Below are positions 28,061 through 37,449 of a stretch of 64,000 nucleotides of DNA, one piece after another. Made by a program: the position numbers and the translations under genes. The DNA is taken from NCBI RefSeq assembly GCF_002266425.1, contig NZ_NPMN01000013.1:59886-123885 (forward strand), read 5' to 3'. This DNA is from Tissierella sp. P1. Its GTDB lineage: Bacteria > Bacillota > Clostridia > Tissierellales > Tissierellaceae. The notes beneath the pieces were generated by a model that did no database searches, was not told the origin of the DNA, and saw only the letters and a program-made list of their open reading frames with translations. Every line of letters starts with the position of its first letter. The stretch's first letter is position 1.

Positions 28061-31000
28061 ATGAGGGATTTAATTACAATTGATAATATATGCAAAAGCT
28101 TACATAAATATCAAGGTAGAATAGAGTTAATTAATAAAATTAATAATATTCATTTTTTACTTCTCAAATATTATCTTCAAGTGGAAGATAAAGAAGCTTT
28201 CACTATAGATGAAGATGAAATAAAGAAGCTAAAAGAAATAGGGCTGTTTTTATTTGATTTAGCTACTGATGAAATGTTTGAAAAAGCTATAGATTCTCAA
28301 ACAAAACGGGATTTATTTGATATTAGCTTAAATTTATTTGAACAATTGTGTAAAATTTATAAATTGAGATTTGAAGAATTTAAGAACGGATATTTAGAAT
28401 TGCTACTAATAGCCATAAGTTGTGCAGCATTAGGAGATAATCCTTCTAAAGCATATGTGATCTTTCGTAAATATCATCTTAATATTGAAGATCTTTATGG
28501 TGAAGAAATATACTTTTATGCAATATTAGCTTTTCTTTCTAAAAATTATGGAGTCTTAAGCATTGATGAAAAGGAAATTGCCAGAAGAATGATAGTTAAT
28601 ACAAAGAATATTAAATATCATATTTTAAATAATATTATCAAAGAGATATATAGAACTATTATATATCTCAATACAGGCGAAGAAAAAATTATCGAAGATA
28701 TAAAACTTAATTTAGAAAAAACATATGAGTTGGCCTTAACAAATAACTACTATAGAGAAATATGGATCATCAAAAAAATTCAAGAGTGCATACATATGAC
28801 AATAAATAAATCATTATGGTATGTTTTGGGAGAGCATCTACGAGAGGATTCAATAAAGTCATTAATCGGAAGCAAACGTAAACCAACTTATGAGTTATGG
28901 TCTCATCAAATTGAAATCATTAACAACAATCTATTAGATATTAATACAAATAATATTGTAAATATACCTACAAGCTCAGGAAAGAGTTTAATTGCTCAGA
29001 TATGCATTCTAAAAGTATTGCAAGAATATAAAGATAATACTTGTATATATGTTGTACCAACAAATGCGCTATTAAGTCAGGTTAAGCAAGATTTAAGTTC
29101 AATGTTTAAAAGATTAAATATTGATGTAGATGCTTTAGTGTCAGGATATGATGTCTTAAGTCCTGATATTGAAAAAAATAAGATTGAAGATTCTAAGGTA
29201 TTGATTATAACACAAGAAAAGCTCGATTCCCTAATAAGAAAAGAAGACGATTATATTAAAAGATGTAAACTTTTTGTATTTGACGAATTCCATAACATTT
29301 CATCAGGATCTAGAGGACTATTATTAGAATTTGTAGTAGCAAAAATAAAGTTGATGAATTTAGGAAATGAGCCTAAGATGTTATTTCTATCAGCAGTACT
29401 ACCTAATGTATTGAAGTTTAAGGAATGGATAGGAACAGATATCACAAGAGAATATTCTAATACTGACTGCAGACCAACGAAACAAATAAAGATAATTGGT
29501 CATTATTTAAATAATTATGAAAGCCCCAAACGAGGACATTATGATGAATTAATAGAAAGTGGAATAAGAATATTTTATCCAAATAATAGGTATGGAAATA
29601 TAAAATTTCCTAGCATAACAAGACATGTAACATGCAAAAGCAAATTATATAAAAATCTGAATTTTTGTGCTGATTTAGCAGAGAAGTTTTCTAATATTGG
29701 CAATGTTCTGGTATATATACCAAATACTAGTTGGTTCAAATCGTTTTGTTTAAATATGTTTGAAAGAAAGATATTATTGTCTGGTTATGAAAAAGAAAAG
29801 TTGAATGATATCGCTAACTATGTAGCCCTAACAATAGGATATGATCATTATTTAGTTGAATCTATAAGATTGGGTTTTGCTTTTCATCATAAAAGACTAC
29901 CTAATAATGTGAAAAGAATTATAGAAATAGCATTTAAAGATGGTATTATAAAAGTGCTTGCAGCTACATCTACTTTAGCGCAAGGATTAAATTTTCCAAT
30001 ATCAGCTATCATATTAGGGAGTTTATATGCAGGAAGTAATGAAATGAACTTAGAAGAGATAGAGAATTTAGTTGGTAGAGCGGGTAGGGCTATGAGAGAA
30101 ACTGAAGGGTATGTAGTATTACCAATTAAATTAAATCCTGTATATGATGTTAAAAGTCATGAAAAACGTATTTTTCGTATGAGAGATAATTACTTGTATA
30201 AAGATTTAAGTTCTATTATTATAGATAGTTCAGTGAAAAAATTGTTAGAAGTGTTGGAAAAGGAAGAGAGCGAATTAGATGAAAGTGAAAAGGAAATTAT
30301 TAGGATATATAACTCCGTTATTTTTGATTTAACTGAAAATAACTTACTTCAAACTGATGAGGACTATTTAAAGATAATAGAATCACTATTTTATAGTGTA
30401 GATGCTAGACATGAAGAAAAAGAAAAGTTAATATTCCATACAAAAGAAATGGTTGTTAATATAAGGAATAAGATTGATTTAGTCGATAATATTACTATTA
30501 AGAAAATATTGAAAAACTCAGGATTGAGTATTGACACTGCTATTGGTATATATTATGCGGTTATTAATAATTTAGATGAAGAATTAGATTATGTATTTGA
30601 AAATAGAAAACTGAATCCTAAATTTATTCAATTAATTAATGAAATAATAGAATTGCCAGAATTCAAAACTAATTATAATGGAGAATTTATATATAATTGT
30701 TTAAATAGTTGGATTTTTATGGACAATTATGCAACAATATGTAATAAGTTTTTCAATGGAAATTTCGATAAATGTGTAGACTTCATAGACCAAGAAATTA
30801 TTTATAAAGGGGCTTGGTATTTTAGTTTAGTTTATCAGTTATATGATGCTTTATTTGTAGAAAACCTAGAAACTATAACTAAATGGAATAGCTTTAGAAT
30901 ATTTGATGATTTTTGCAACATCCCAGCTTATTGTAAGTTTGGAGTAGAAGATAAGGGGATGGTTGAAATAATGGAGAGTGGTCTTTATGAAAGAGAACTT

Positions 31001-31465
31001 TTAATAAAGGCTGTGAAAACTTTCAGTCTGCATAGCAAAATGGATATAGTTATTCCTGAATATTTTTATGAATGGACAAAATATGCAAATCTTGTTAACA
31101 TAGAAAATTTAGGTGTATTAATAAGTTCTCACGAATTGGAGCAGTGGAAGATATTTAAGAATTTATTCTTACAAGATGTTAATGAATATACCCAGATATT
31201 GTCAATCAGTATTAAAGGATATGGACTATATGAGACAATAAAGTTAATAGAAGGTGATCCTTTATTAATTAAACATGAAAGAGACAATCTACATGATGAA
31301 TTCGCTATAGGAATATTTACACTAGAAGATAAAAAGATAGGATACATAGATAGGGAGTATTCAAAGTATATTTACGAGATATTAGAAGCCAAAGGTAATG
31401 TTGTTTGGGTGTTTATAGAAAATGAATATGGCAGTAGCATGAGTTGTAAAGTAATTATTGTTTAA
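28061..31465 (+). CDS. DEAD/DEAH-box helicase with C-terminal HIRAN-like domain (HamB-like)
   Basis: An 1134-residue superfamily 2 helicase. N-terminal 270 residues are helical with no recognised domain. RecA-like domains run from about 275: motif I NIPTSSGKS (A/T-SGKS, 301-309), motif II DEFH (408-411), motif III LSAV (443-446), motif V STLAQGLNFP (637-646) and motif VI VGRAGRA (671-677), a Ski2/RecQ-like arrangement as in COG1204-type helicases. After a long helical region, the last 90 residues (IKGYGLYETIKLIEGDPLL, DNLHDEFAIGIF, KIGYIDREYSKYI) look like a HIRAN domain, which binds DNA ends or damaged DNA. It is coupled to the HamA-like gene. Function in phage defence is inferred. Confidence 0.8.
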   Translation: MRDLITIDNICKSLHKYQGRIELINKINNIHFLLLKYYLQVEDKEAFTIDEDEIKKLKEIGLFLFDLATDEMFEKAIDSQTKRDLFDISLNLFEQLCKIYKLRFEEFKNGYLELLLIAISCAALGDNPSKAYVIFRKYHLNIEDLYGEEIYFYAILAFLSKNYGVLSIDEKEIARRMIVNTKNIKYHILNNIIKEIYRTIIYLNTGEEKIIEDIKLNLEKTYELALTNNYYREIWIIKKIQECIHMTINKSLWYVLGEHLREDSIKSLIGSKRKPTYELWSHQIEIINNNLLDINTNNIVNIPTSSGKSLIAQICILKVLQEYKDNTCIYVVPTNALLSQVKQDLSSMFKRLNIDVDALVSGYDVLSPDIEKNKIEDSKVLIITQEKLDSLIRKEDDYIKRCKLFVFDEFHNISSGSRGLLLEFVVAKIKLMNLGNEPKMLFLSAVLPNVLKFKEWIGTDITREYSNTDCRPTKQIKIIGHYLNNYESPKRGHYDELIESGIRIFYPNNRYGNIKFPSITRHVTCKSKLYKNLNFCADLAEKFSNIGNVLVYIPNTSWFKSFCLNMFERKILLSGYEKEKLNDIANYVALTIGYDHYLVESIRLGFAFHHKRLPNNVKRIIEIAFKDGIIKVLAATSTLAQGLNFPISAIILGSLYAGSNEMNLEEIENLVGRAGRAMRETEGYVVLPIKLNPVYDVKSHEKRIFRMRDNYLYKDLSSIIIDSSVKKLLEVLEKEESELDESEKEIIRIYNSVIFDLTENNLLQTDEDYLKIIESLFYSVDARHEEKEKLIFHTKEMVVNIRNKIDLVDNITIKKILKNSGLSIDTAIGIYYAVINNLDEELDYVFENRKLNPKFIQLINEIIELPEFKTNYNGEFIYNCLNSWIFMDNYATICNKFFNGNFDKCVDFIDQEIIYKGAWYFSLVYQLYDALFVENLETITKWNSFRIFDDFCNIPAYCKFGVEDKGMVEIMESGLYERELLIKAVKTFSLHSKMDIVIPEYFYEWTKYANLVNIENLGVLISSHELEQWKIFKNLFLQDVNEYTQILSISIKGYGLYETIKLIEGDPLLIKHERDNLHDEFAIGIFTLEDKKIGYIDREYSKYIYEILEAKGNVVWVFIENEYGSSMSCKVIIV

Positions 31466-31663
31466 AAATGGGATTAGGAAAACTACTAGCAGTGATGAAA
31501 GAAAGAATAGAGGAATAAGAGTTGTGTCTCTTAAAGGACATAGGATAAAGCTACGGAAACATTAAGAAGTGGATTTAAACTGATATAAAATATTGAGAAT
31601 TTTGCAGTGGTTTGAGTGATATAAAAATACCATCCCAGATCTACGGGGCTATATTGAAAATAC

Positions 31664-31702
31664 TAAAGCCTTCTGTTACTATAAAACAGAGGGTTTTTAA
31701 TT
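31664..31702 (+). terminator. intrinsic terminator upstream of pxpA
   Basis: AAAGCCTTCTGTT pairs, with one bulge, with AACAGAGGGTTT around an ACTATAA-like loop and is followed by T5. It probably ends helicase-module transcription. Confidence 0.65.
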
Positions 31703-31732
31703 GTGATATCAAGTTAATGAGGAGATGTTATT

Positions 31733-32503
31733 ATGAATGGTATTGTAGATTTAAACTCTGATATTGGTGAAAGCTTTGGCTCTTACAATTTAGGTATGGA
31801 TGAAGAGGTAATTAAATATGTGACTTCTGTTAATATTGCCTGCGGATGGCATGCAGGTGATCCGTTGATTATGGAACACACTGTAAGGGAGGCCATAAAT
31901 AATAATGTAGCCATAGGAGCACATCCGGGTTATCCTGATTTAATGGGCTTTGGCAGGAGAAATATGGATATTAGTCCAAAGGAAGCCAGAGCTTATATGA
32001 TTTATCAGTTGGGGGCATTAAGTGCTTTTGCTAAGGCAAACGGCGGTAAGGTTCAACATATGAAGCTTCATGGGGCATTCTATAATACAGCATCCGTTAA
32101 GGAGGAAATAGCGGAGGCAATAATTAAGGGTATTCTAGATGTGGACAAGGATATTATACTTCTTGCTCTAAGTGGTAGTTATATAGCTAAACTTGCTCAA
32201 GAAAGAGGTCTAAGGGTTGCCCAAGAAGTATTTGCCGATAGGGGTTATAATGATGATGGGACCTTAGTTAATAGAAGATTACCTGGTGCTTTTATCCATG
32301 ATAAGGAAGAGGCTTTTAGAAGAATAAAAGATATGGTTTTAGAAGGAAAGGTGACTACAATAAGCGGCAAGAAAGTATCTATAGTTGCAGATTCCGTATG
32401 TGTTCATGGTGATAATCCAATGGCTGTTGATTTTGTGAGATATATTAGAGAGAGTTTAATTAAAGATGGAATTCAAATTAAAAGTCTAAGCGAATTTATA
32501 TAA
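31733..32503 (+). CDS. pxpA: 5-oxoprolinase subunit A (LamB/YcsF family)
   Basis: A 256-residue LamB/YcsF protein. Diagnostic blocks are VDLNSDIGESFGSYN, SVNIACGWHAGDPLIM, GAHPGYPDLMGFGRRNM and VKMHG-like MKLHGAFYN, plus AQEVFADRGYNDDGTLVNR. PxpA forms, with PxpB and PxpC, the ATP-dependent prokaryotic 5-oxoprolinase that converts pyroglutamate to glutamate. A GAGGAGA site precedes the ATG. It leads a compact operon with pxpB, pxpC and a pyroglutamyl peptidase gene. Confidence 0.94.
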   Translation: MNGIVDLNSDIGESFGSYNLGMDEEVIKYVTSVNIACGWHAGDPLIMEHTVREAINNNVAIGAHPGYPDLMGFGRRNMDISPKEARAYMIYQLGALSAFAKANGGKVQHMKLHGAFYNTASVKEEIAEAIIKGILDVDKDIILLALSGSYIAKLAQERGLRVAQEVFADRGYNDDGTLVNRRLPGAFIHDKEEAFRRIKDMVLEGKVTTISGKKVSIVADSVCVHGDNPMAVDFVRYIRESLIKDGIQIKSLSEFI

Positions 32504-32518
32504 AAGTTGGTGGAGCTT

Positions 32519-33267
32519 ATGTATGAAAATGTAAGGTATATTATTGCAGGGGACAAGGCTATAATAGTCGAATTTGGGAACAGTATCAGCCCAGAGATTA
32601 ATGCTAAGGTTCGTAGTATGGTTAAGGCTATTGATGAGTCAAATATAATAGGAATTATTGATATAGTTCCTACCTATAGATCAATACAGATAATATATGA
32701 TCCTATGGTGATAGATTATAAGGATTTGATCGATAGCTTAAAGGAAATAGAAAAGTCTTTAAGTAATATTGATTCGGAAGAAGTTAGAATTATTGAAATT
32801 CCTACTGCTTATGGTGGAGAATATGGTCCAGATATTGAATTCGTAGCAAATCATAATAATCTTACTGTAGAGGAAGTTATTAAAATACACAGTTCTACAG
32901 ATTATCTTGTATATATGTTGGGATTTACCCCTGGATTTGGATATCTAGGGGGATGGATGAAAGAATAGAGACTCCAAGGCTTCAGGTCCCAAGGACTAAA
33001 ATACCCGCTGGTTCCACTGGCATAGCAGGCAAACAAACGGGAATTTATCCTATAGATAGTCCTGGAGGATGGCAGCTCATAGGACGTACCCCTATAAAAC
33101 TCTATGATCCACTAGAAAGTCCTCCTGTATTATTAAATGCGGGAGATTATTTAAGATTTGTCCCTATCGGAGAAAAAGAATATTTAAGAATACAAGATTT
33201 GATTAACAAAAATCAGTATAAGGTGAATATTATCGTTAAAGAAGGTAGTAATCATGGAAAAAATTAA
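32519..33267 (+). pseudogene. pxpB: 5-oxoprolinase subunit B (KipI family, single frameshift)
   Basis: The first frame encodes the KipI N-terminal part and LVYMLGFTPGFGYLGG. The second frame, from 32953, encodes MDERIETPRLQVPRTKIPAG, then STGIAGKQTGIYPIDSPGGW. Adding one G to the G5 run at 32948-32952 restores the continuous family sequence of 249 residues. ATG 32519 is used; an upstream TTG (32507) overlaps the GGTGGAG site. The protein is the ATPase-like allophanate-hydrolase subunit 1 family partner of PxpC. Its neighbours are intact, so an assembly indel is a fair suspicion. Confidence 0.88.
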
Positions 33268-34282
33268 GATTATAAAACCAGGGATTTTCACTACAATTCA
33301 GGATAAAGGAAGATGGGGATACGAAAGATTTGGCATACCTGTAGCTGGAGTTATGGATGATTTTGCTGCTAGAGCTGCTAATATCTTGGTGGGAAATCAT
33401 CAGTATTCGGAAACTCTAGAAACTACTTTCTCAGGACCGGAGATTATTTTTTATTGTGATGAAATAATTAGTATTACTGGTGCAGATATGAATCCAAAGA
33501 TTAATGGAGAAAGTGTACCTATGTGGACTAGTCTTTTAATTAAGGCTGGAGATATTCTTAGTTTTTCTGGATTAGTCAGTGGTGTAAGAACTTATATTGC
33601 TTTTAGTAGAGGAATTAATGTTCCAGATATAATGGGGAGTAAATCTACTTTTACTAGAGGTGGATTGGGAGGATATAAAGGAAGAAAATTAGATAGTGGA
33701 GATAATATAAAACTAGGCTCTAGAGATTTACATAATTCAGGAAGTTATCTACCTCAAAAATTTCTTCCTATATATAAAAAAGAAGAAACCATTAGAGTAA
33801 TTATGGGACCACAGGATAATTATTTCACTGATGATGCTATAGGAGCTTTCCTTAATTCAAAATATACTATTACTTCTGAAGCTGATAGGATGGGTTATAG
33901 ATTAGATGGACCTAAGATTATTCATAAAAAGGATGCAGATATTATTTCTGATGGCATAGTCTTCGGCTCTATTCAGGTCCCAGGCCATGGATCTCCAATA
34001 ATTATGATGGCTGATAGAGCTACTACTGGAGGATATACTAAGATAGCGACAGTAATAACTCCAGACCTATCAAAACTAGGTCAGATGGGAATAGGGAGTT
34101 TAATTAGATTTAAAAAGGTGTCTCTTGAGGAGGCTCATCAGATATATAAAGAATATGAAAATACATTTAATGAAATTAAAGATATAATAGATAGAAATAG
34201 ATTTGAATTTAATAAAATAAGAAAGCTTAACCTAAAAATAGATAGAAAAAGTTATAATGTTAGTATTAGGGAAATAAAATGA
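33254..34282 (+). CDS. pxpC: 5-oxoprolinase subunit C (biotin-dependent carboxyltransferase family / KipA)
   Basis: A 342-residue member of the allophanate hydrolase subunit 2/KipA family. Motifs are [31 protein letters not shown] (4-34), [43 protein letters not shown] and [30 protein letters not shown] text at about 232-258. It overlaps pxpB by 14 bases and is followed at once by the pyroglutamyl peptidase, supporting coordinated production of the PxpABC complex. Confidence 0.93.
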   Translation: MEKIKIIKPGIFTTIQDKGRWGYERFGIPVAGVMDDFAARAANILVGNHQYSETLETTFSGPEIIFYCDEIISITGADMNPKINGESVPMWTSLLIKAGDILSFSGLVSGVRTYIAFSRGINVPDIMGSKSTFTRGGLGGYKGRKLDSGDNIKLGSRDLHNSGSYLPQKFLPIYKKEETIRVIMGPQDNYFTDDAIGAFLNSKYTITSEADRMGYRLDGPKIIHKKDADIISDGIVFGSIQVPGHGSPIIMMADRATTGGYTKIATVITPDLSKLGQMGIGSLIRFKKVSLEEAHQIYKEYENTFNEIKDIIDRNRFEFNKIRKLNLKIDRKSYNVSIREIK

Positions 34283-34296
34283 AAGGCGGGGATATT

Positions 34297-34901
34297 TTGA
34301 AAGTGCTAGTTACGGGATTTGAACCCTTTGGAGGAGAAGCAATAAATCCAGCTCTGGAAGGGGTTAAGATGTTAAAAGAAGAGATATTAGGGGCTGAAAT
34401 ACTTAAGTTAGAACTACCTACTGTATTTATGAAATCTAAAGAAATATTAGAAATGGCGTTGGAAGAAGATAGACAGATATAGTTATCTGCGTTGGGCAAG
34501 CAGGTGGAAGAGATAAGATAAGTGTTGAGAGGGTAGCTATAAATATTGATGATGCAGGTATACCAGACAATGAAGGAAATCAGCCTATAGATAAACCTAT
34601 ATTTGAAGGCAGTGATGCAGCTTATTTTTCGACATTACCAATAAAGGAAATAGTGAATAAACTAAAAGAAAATAAAATCCCAGCAGAAATATCTAATTCA
34701 GCGGGTACTTATGTATGTAATCATATTATGTATAGCTTACTCTATAATATAGACAAGAAATACAAAAATATAAAAGGTGGATTTATTCATATACCATATA
34801 TACCAGAACAGGTTATAGATAAGAGGATGGCACCTAGTATGTCATTGGATTATATTGTAAAGGCACTTACTATTGCAATTGAAGTTAGTATTGGAAATTA
34901 A
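34297..34901 (+). pseudogene. pcp: pyrrolidone-carboxylate (pyroglutamyl) peptidase, single frameshift
   Basis: A C15 cysteine peptidase that removes N-terminal pyroglutamate. TTG 34297 is preferred to ATG 34279 because AGGCGGGGA just upstream is the ribosome site and the product then starts [14 protein letters not shown] as usual. The frame breaks after EEDR near 34474. Adding one C gives [19 protein letters not shown] and continues through the catalytic cysteine region [16 protein letters not shown] and the histidine in [12 protein letters not shown] to 34901 (201 residues). In a pxp operon it supplies pyroglutamate to the oxoprolinase. Confidence 0.9.
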
Positions 34902-34903
34902 AG

Positions 34904-34955
34904 AAAAAACAGGAGAAGCCCCCTTAGAGAATAGGAGTTTCTTCTGTTTTTTCAT
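34904..34955 (+). terminator. intrinsic terminator of pxp-pcp operon
   Basis: AAAAAACAGGAGAA (34904-34917) pairs with TTCTTCTGTTTTTT (34939-34952) with a G-T wobble and a 20-base loop. Confidence 0.75.
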
Positions 34956-35006
34956 TGATAAAAATTATTTGAGAATTTATTAAATATCTACAATATATTT
35001 TAATAG

Positions 35007-35049
35007 TTGACAAACATTGCAGTATTGGTGTACTATGAAGATAGTACAC
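35007..35049 (+). promoter_or_regulatory. promoter overlapped by GntR-like operator
   Basis: TTGACA (35007-35012) and TACTAT (35031-35036) are spaced 18 bases. The -10 box sits within a perfect inverted repeat GTGTACTAT-GAAG-ATAGTACAC (35028-35049), the style of YtrA-type GntR operators. A repressor bound here would block the promoter of the downstream envelope operon. No such regulator is encoded in the window. The leader to the first gene is about 155 bases. Confidence 0.65.
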
Positions 35050-35200
35050 TGATACATAAAAAATAAAAATATATAAAGAATTAGGAAGTTTTAATCTATA
35101 ATTAACGTTATATTAATATAGGCGTGATATTGTAAAATTAAATGATGATTTAAAAATATCTCGAAAAATGACTTAAAACATCTAAATAGGGGGATTAATT

Positions 35201-36331
35201 ATGGATAAGGTTTTAATATTTACTGCTGCTACAGGTGGCGGTCATAATGAAGCTGCATCATCTTTAGAGGGGGAATTTACAAAGAGAGGTTATAAAGTAA
35301 AAAAAGTAGATATATTAAAGGAGATAAATAAAGTATCAGAGACTATTTTTATGGATTTTTATAAAATTCTTATTAATAAATTTCCTAATTTTTACGGTAG
35401 TATTTATGAGATTAGTAATAATGAAATTATCAATAAGTTTGTCACAAAATCTTTTACTAAAATAGCGGCACAAAAAATCTACCATACTATTTTGCAAGAA
35501 GATCCAGATTTAATTATAGGAACTCATGCTTTTGTAGTAAGTGTTGTAGGACATTTGAAAGACAATAAAATGATTAATATTCCTTTTATTTCTGTAGTTA
35601 CAGATTATGAAGCACACTATATTTATATAAATTCAAATGTAGATGCCTACATTACTGGAAGTGCCTATACAAATAAAACTTTAGAAAGACGGGGGATGTC
35701 GAGAGATAAAATTTATTCTTATGGCATACCTATTAAAAGGGAATTCTTTAAAGATTCTAGGTATGAGAAAATTAAAAAAGAAAGTTTTCAAGTTTTATTA
35801 ATGGCAGGCAGTTTGGGACTAAAAAATATGAAAACAGTATTACAAAATATCGTATCTTTAGAAAGAAATTTTCATATTGTAGTGGTTTGTGGAAATAATA
35901 ATCAATTAAGAAACTCAATAGAAAATCATTATCTTGATTTAATTAATGCTGGAAGGATTGAGTTATATGGATTTACAAATGAAATTCCTTACTTAATGGA
36001 AACTTCTGATGTTATTATAACTAAACCTGGAGGGTTAACAATATCTGAAGCTATAGCAAAAAGGCTTCCCATAATATCACCATATTATATACCAGGGCAG
36101 GAAAAAGAAAATTTAAACTTCTTAGTAAAAGAAGGCTTGGCAATCTATGTAGAGGAAAATAATATAAAGGCAACTATAGAGACCGTTATGGATAATCCTG
36201 AGATTTTAAAGGCGATGAGAAAAAGAATGGAAAAATTATCTCAACAATTTTCCCTAGATAAGGTTTTTAAACTGGGAGAAAAACTAATACAAGACTACAA
36301 CTATAGATTAGGTACTGTCTATGGCGGGTAA
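35201..36331 (+). CDS. UgtP/MGDG-synthase-like glycosyltransferase 1
   Basis: A 376-residue family-28 glycosyltransferase. The N-terminal TAATGGGHNEAASSLEGEF is the flexible glycine-rich acceptor loop of monogalactosyl/diglucosyl-diacylglycerol synthases, DPDLIIGTHAF and VVTDYEAHYIYI follow, and the donor-binding KPGGLTISEAIAKRLPII lies near 272-289. The family transfers sugars from UDP-sugar to diacylglycerol, or builds related envelope glycolipids. It overlaps the next gene by 11 bases. Substrate and processivity are unknown. A GTG-operator promoter lies upstream. Confidence 0.88.
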   Translation: MDKVLIFTAATGGGHNEAASSLEGEFTKRGYKVKKVDILKEINKVSETIFMDFYKILINKFPNFYGSIYEISNNEIINKFVTKSFTKIAAQKIYHTILQEDPDLIIGTHAFVVSVVGHLKDNKMINIPFISVVTDYEAHYIYINSNVDAYITGSAYTNKTLERRGMSRDKIYSYGIPIKREFFKDSRYEKIKKESFQVLLMAGSLGLKNMKTVLQNIVSLERNFHIVVVCGNNNQLRNSIENHYLDLINAGRIELYGFTNEIPYLMETSDVIITKPGGLTISEAIAKRLPIISPYYIPGQEKENLNFLVKEGLAIYVEENNIKATIETVMDNPEILKAMRKRMEKLSQQFSLDKVFKLGEKLIQDYNYRLGTVYGG

Positions 36332-37427
36332 TATAGATATATTAATCTTGACGTCAAAATTTGGACTAGGTCACATAAGTGTAGCCAAAGGAATTAAAGA
36401 ACATATATTAGATATGGATTCTTCCATAAACATAGAAATTGTAGATGTTTTTCAAATTTTGATGCCTAAGCTATCTAAGAATATGTATAAATTCTATATA
36501 GATTTAGTAAAGAAAAGTCCTGAGATATATAATAGTTTTTACTATAAAAAAAGCCAAAATGAACATTTATATACAGATAAATTTTTTTATAAGTATAATT
36601 TAAATAGATTAAAAAAATATTTATTAGATGTTAAGCCTAAAATGATAATTTCAACTTTTCCTACGGCTTCACACTATATTTCAAATTTAAAAGAAAAAGG
36701 TTTTTTTTCTATGCCATTAATTACATGTATTACAGATGTAGTTCATGGATGGGAATGGATTGCACCTAACTGTTCTAAATATTTTGTAGCTACAGAATAT
36801 GTAAAAAATAAGATAATAGAAAAAGGTATTGAGAAACAAAAGATAATTGTAACGGGTATACCCCTTAGAAAAGAGTTTTTAATAAAGGAAAAAGGTATAT
36901 CATCATTAAACCTGCCTAAGGATCATTTAATTATTATGGTCATGGGTGGAGGGGTGGGGCTATTACCAGAAGATCAAGAATTTTATCGTAGATTCAATGA
37001 ACTTGGTAAAGTAACCACTATAGTATTAACGGGAAAAAATAGAGAATTATTGGTAAAACTAGTAGAAATGGACATGGAAAGAGTTATACCTATTGGCTAT
37101 ACTGATGAAGTAGCTTCTTTAATGGCTCAATCAGATATATTAGTAACTAAACCTGGTGGAATCACTGTGTTTGAGGCTATTGCTTCAGAACTTCCACTAG
37201 TTGTTTACAATCCTAAGTTAGGGCAGGAGCTAGAGAATGCTAAATTTATAGCCCAAAACTCTATTGGTATTATTGCTTTAGATATGGATAGCTTATATTC
37301 TATTATAAAAGATTTAGCCGATAATACAGGAGAAATTGGTATATATAAGAAAAATATGGCGGCTTTAAAACAAAAGATTAATATGAGAGTTTTAGGAGAA
37401 GAGGCTATAAAATTACTTCATAAATAG
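36321..37427 (+). CDS. UgtP/MGDG-synthase-like glycosyltransferase 2
   Basis: A 368-residue paralogue of the preceding protein. It has TSKFGLGHISVAKGIKEHIL at the N terminus, a FPTASHYIS stretch, a CITDVVHGWEWIAPNCSKY block and the donor-site motif KPGGITVFEAIASELPLV. The adjacent paralogue pair suggests two sequential glycosylations, or two acceptors. The N terminus has LGH rather than GGH, so acceptor use may differ. ATG 36321 lies in the end of the first gene, giving translational coupling. Confidence 0.88.
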   Translation: MAGNIDILILTSKFGLGHISVAKGIKEHILDMDSSINIEIVDVFQILMPKLSKNMYKFYIDLVKKSPEIYNSFYYKKSQNEHLYTDKFFYKYNLNRLKKYLLDVKPKMIISTFPTASHYISNLKEKGFFSMPLITCITDVVHGWEWIAPNCSKYFVATEYVKNKIIEKGIEKQKIIVTGIPLRKEFLIKEKGISSLNLPKDHLIIMVMGGGVGLLPEDQEFYRRFNELGKVTTIVLTGKNRELLVKLVEMDMERVIPIGYTDEVASLMAQSDILVTKPGGITVFEAIASELPLVVYNPKLGQELENAKFIAQNSIGIIALDMDSLYSIIKDLADNTGEIGIYKKNMAALKQKINMRVLGEEAIKLLHK

Positions 37428-37449
37428 CTGTATCTTTAAAGTAAAGAAG

